In this document: piece by piece, positions 63,013 to 64,000 of the stretch
How the letters are laid out: each line of letters opens with the position of its first letter
Position numbering within the stretch: the stretch's first letter is position 1
Assembly (NCBI RefSeq): GCF_025118155.1
Contig: NW_026251396.1
Location: 496,001 to 560,000 of the forward strand
Length of the DNA stretch: 64,000 nucleotides
Direction of reading: 5' to 3'
Source: Cokeromyces recurvatus
Lineage: Eukaryota; Mucoromycota; Mucoromycetes; Mucorales; Mucoraceae
Program-made: the position numbers and the translations under genes
The notes under the pieces: generated by a model
What the model saw: only the letters and a program-made list of their open reading frames with translations
What the model was told of the DNA's origin: nothing
Database searches by the model: none

Positions 63013-63205
63013 AAGAAGAAAAAAAAACAAGCAATATAGCAAAGTATTACTTCATAAAGAGATTACACATTCTGTATATACATACATACATACATACATA
63101 CATAGTAAATCGTATAATATCTTTAGACATTAACTTTTAAATAAAAATACAATACACTTCTCAGTTTTTTTTTTAACGTGAAAAAAGAAAGAAAAAGGTG
63201 TACAT

Positions 63206-63980
63206 TTATTGAGTTGTTTGCTGAGAAGTATTCTTTACATACCAGGAAGGTTTCTTTTTTTTTTTTTAAAAAAAAAAGAATTGATTAATACATTTTGTTT
63301 ACACGTATCAATATGCATATATATTTATTTAACTTACAGTATCAGAGCCTCTTTTTTCTTTAACAGCAATATCTTTGATTTTAGCCTCTAATTGACGCTT
63401 GGACACATCTTTCAATATCCAATTTGCTTTGGCCTCTGTAATTAAACTAGGGATAGACTCTAACGGTTTTTCATTAATAACCTATATAAAAAAGAAGATT
63501 TCCATTCAATTATTTTACAGCTATAGTTAAATATTAAATTTAATACGAACACTAATTAATGCATTTGTATGCACTTCAGTAAATTCATTCTTGTTATGAC
63601 TTGTAGCAGACGTTGTATTACCATTACTGCTAGTCGTTAATGTAGTATTTGCAGAGATTTTTGATACAGGCTCTTTATAGAAAGGATTATATCCTTCCTT
63701 GGGTATATCTACAAAATAAAAGGAATTAAGACATGTGTTTTACTTTTATTATTTAAAAAAGAAATATACCTAACAAAAATTGTGCTTCAAAAGGCTTCAT
63801 CGTCTCATCTTCTTCAGTTTCACCTTCAAAGAAAGGACCTAAAACAATTTTACGAATAGCAACACGTTTAGACGTACTCTTATGATATTGAAGTGATTTA
63901 TGTATCACTCTATCATCATCATGTTCTCCTTCAACTCCTTCATTATCTGATAAATATCCTTCAGGCACAAGCCAACCTGC
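63206..63980 (-). CDS. Chromatin assembly factor 1 large subunit (CAF-1 p150/Rlf2-like), C-terminal part
   Basis: The C-terminal exons of a minus-strand gene whose 5' part lies beyond the right edge. Exons run from 63980 to the stop at 63206-63208. Signatures in order: GWLVPEGYLSDNEGVE (the conserved VPxGYLSxxEG motif), a KPFEAQFLLDIPKEGYNPFY stretch, then LEAKIKDIAVKEKRGSDT and, after an intron with donor GTAAGT at 63337, KPSWYVKNTSQ. The last block is the WYVK winged-helix end seen in Cac1/p150. CAF-1 deposits histones H3-H4 on newly replicated DNA and binds PCNA. The last intron contains an A run ending AAG before the final exon. Without this splice the frame would stop at 63326, so the join matters. 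The N-terminal PIP-box and KER regions cannot be seen. Confidence 0.85.
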
Positions 63981-64000
63981 CTATTTTTTTTTTTTAGAGA

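Overview
This window is nuclear DNA from a filamentous early-diverging fungus, most likely a Mucoromycota (Mucorales-like) species. The evidence is very AT-rich intergenic DNA, short GT..AG introns (mostly about 50-110 nt) in nearly every gene, a cobalamin-dependent methionine synthase of the kind kept by early-branching fungi, and above all a giant protein with ten beta-trefoil domains. That protein matches the published description of Gellin, a Mucoromycota-specific wound-gelation protein. I assigned families by reading translated exons and joining them by splice phase. No database search was possible.

Layout. 1-410: 3' end of a membrane-anchored FKBP prolyl isomerase (+). 909-1715: a degenerate Nudix protein (+). 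2337-3148: OPA3-like protein (-), divergent from 3776-7303, a Nup155/Nup170 scaffold nucleoporin (+). 9216-25079: the giant Gellin-like gene (+, 11 exons, about 5,000 aa). It is followed convergently by 26350-27501, a xylose-reductase-type aldo-keto reductase (-). 28806-29588: AP-1 sigma adaptin (+) with a 6-nt first exon and a 22-nt third exon. 31081-31154: tRNA-Ile(AAT). 32025-32803: an intact diphosphoinositol-polyphosphate-type Nudix hydrolase (-). 36017-37995: NOG1 ribosome-biogenesis GTPase (-). 38500-38814: frameshifted coding relic. 39385-41054: DUF262-type protein (-). 43194-43721: CsbD-like protein (+).

44760-49204: cobalamin-dependent methionine synthase (+). 49508-49989: mitoribosomal mL53 (-). 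50200-51814: CaMKK-like kinase (-), divergent from 52380-54191, a possible Rsc58-like chromatin protein (+). 54344-56556: mitochondrial DEAD-box helicase (-), divergent from 57483-59559, an Mex67/NXF mRNA exporter without a visible UBA domain (+). 59696-60715: fructosamine-3-kinase family (+). 61402-63012: DASH subunit Ask1 (+). 63206 to the right edge: CAF-1 large subunit (-, partial).

Most genes are unrelated housekeeping genes, as usual in a fungal chromosome arm; I see no operon-like cluster. The unusual locus is the 16-kb Gellin-like gene. It combines ten trefoils, tryptophan-containing helical segments, about 2,000 residues of Ser/Thr/Glu/Ile-rich degenerate repeats, and a haloacid-dehalogenase-like domain that appears to lack a catalytic lysine. 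All of its introns are phase 1, and the reading frame is broken near the 3' end. Intergenic regions contain homopolymer T tracts of 30-43 nt, an imperfect inverted repeat near 30.1 kb and a few coding-like relics.
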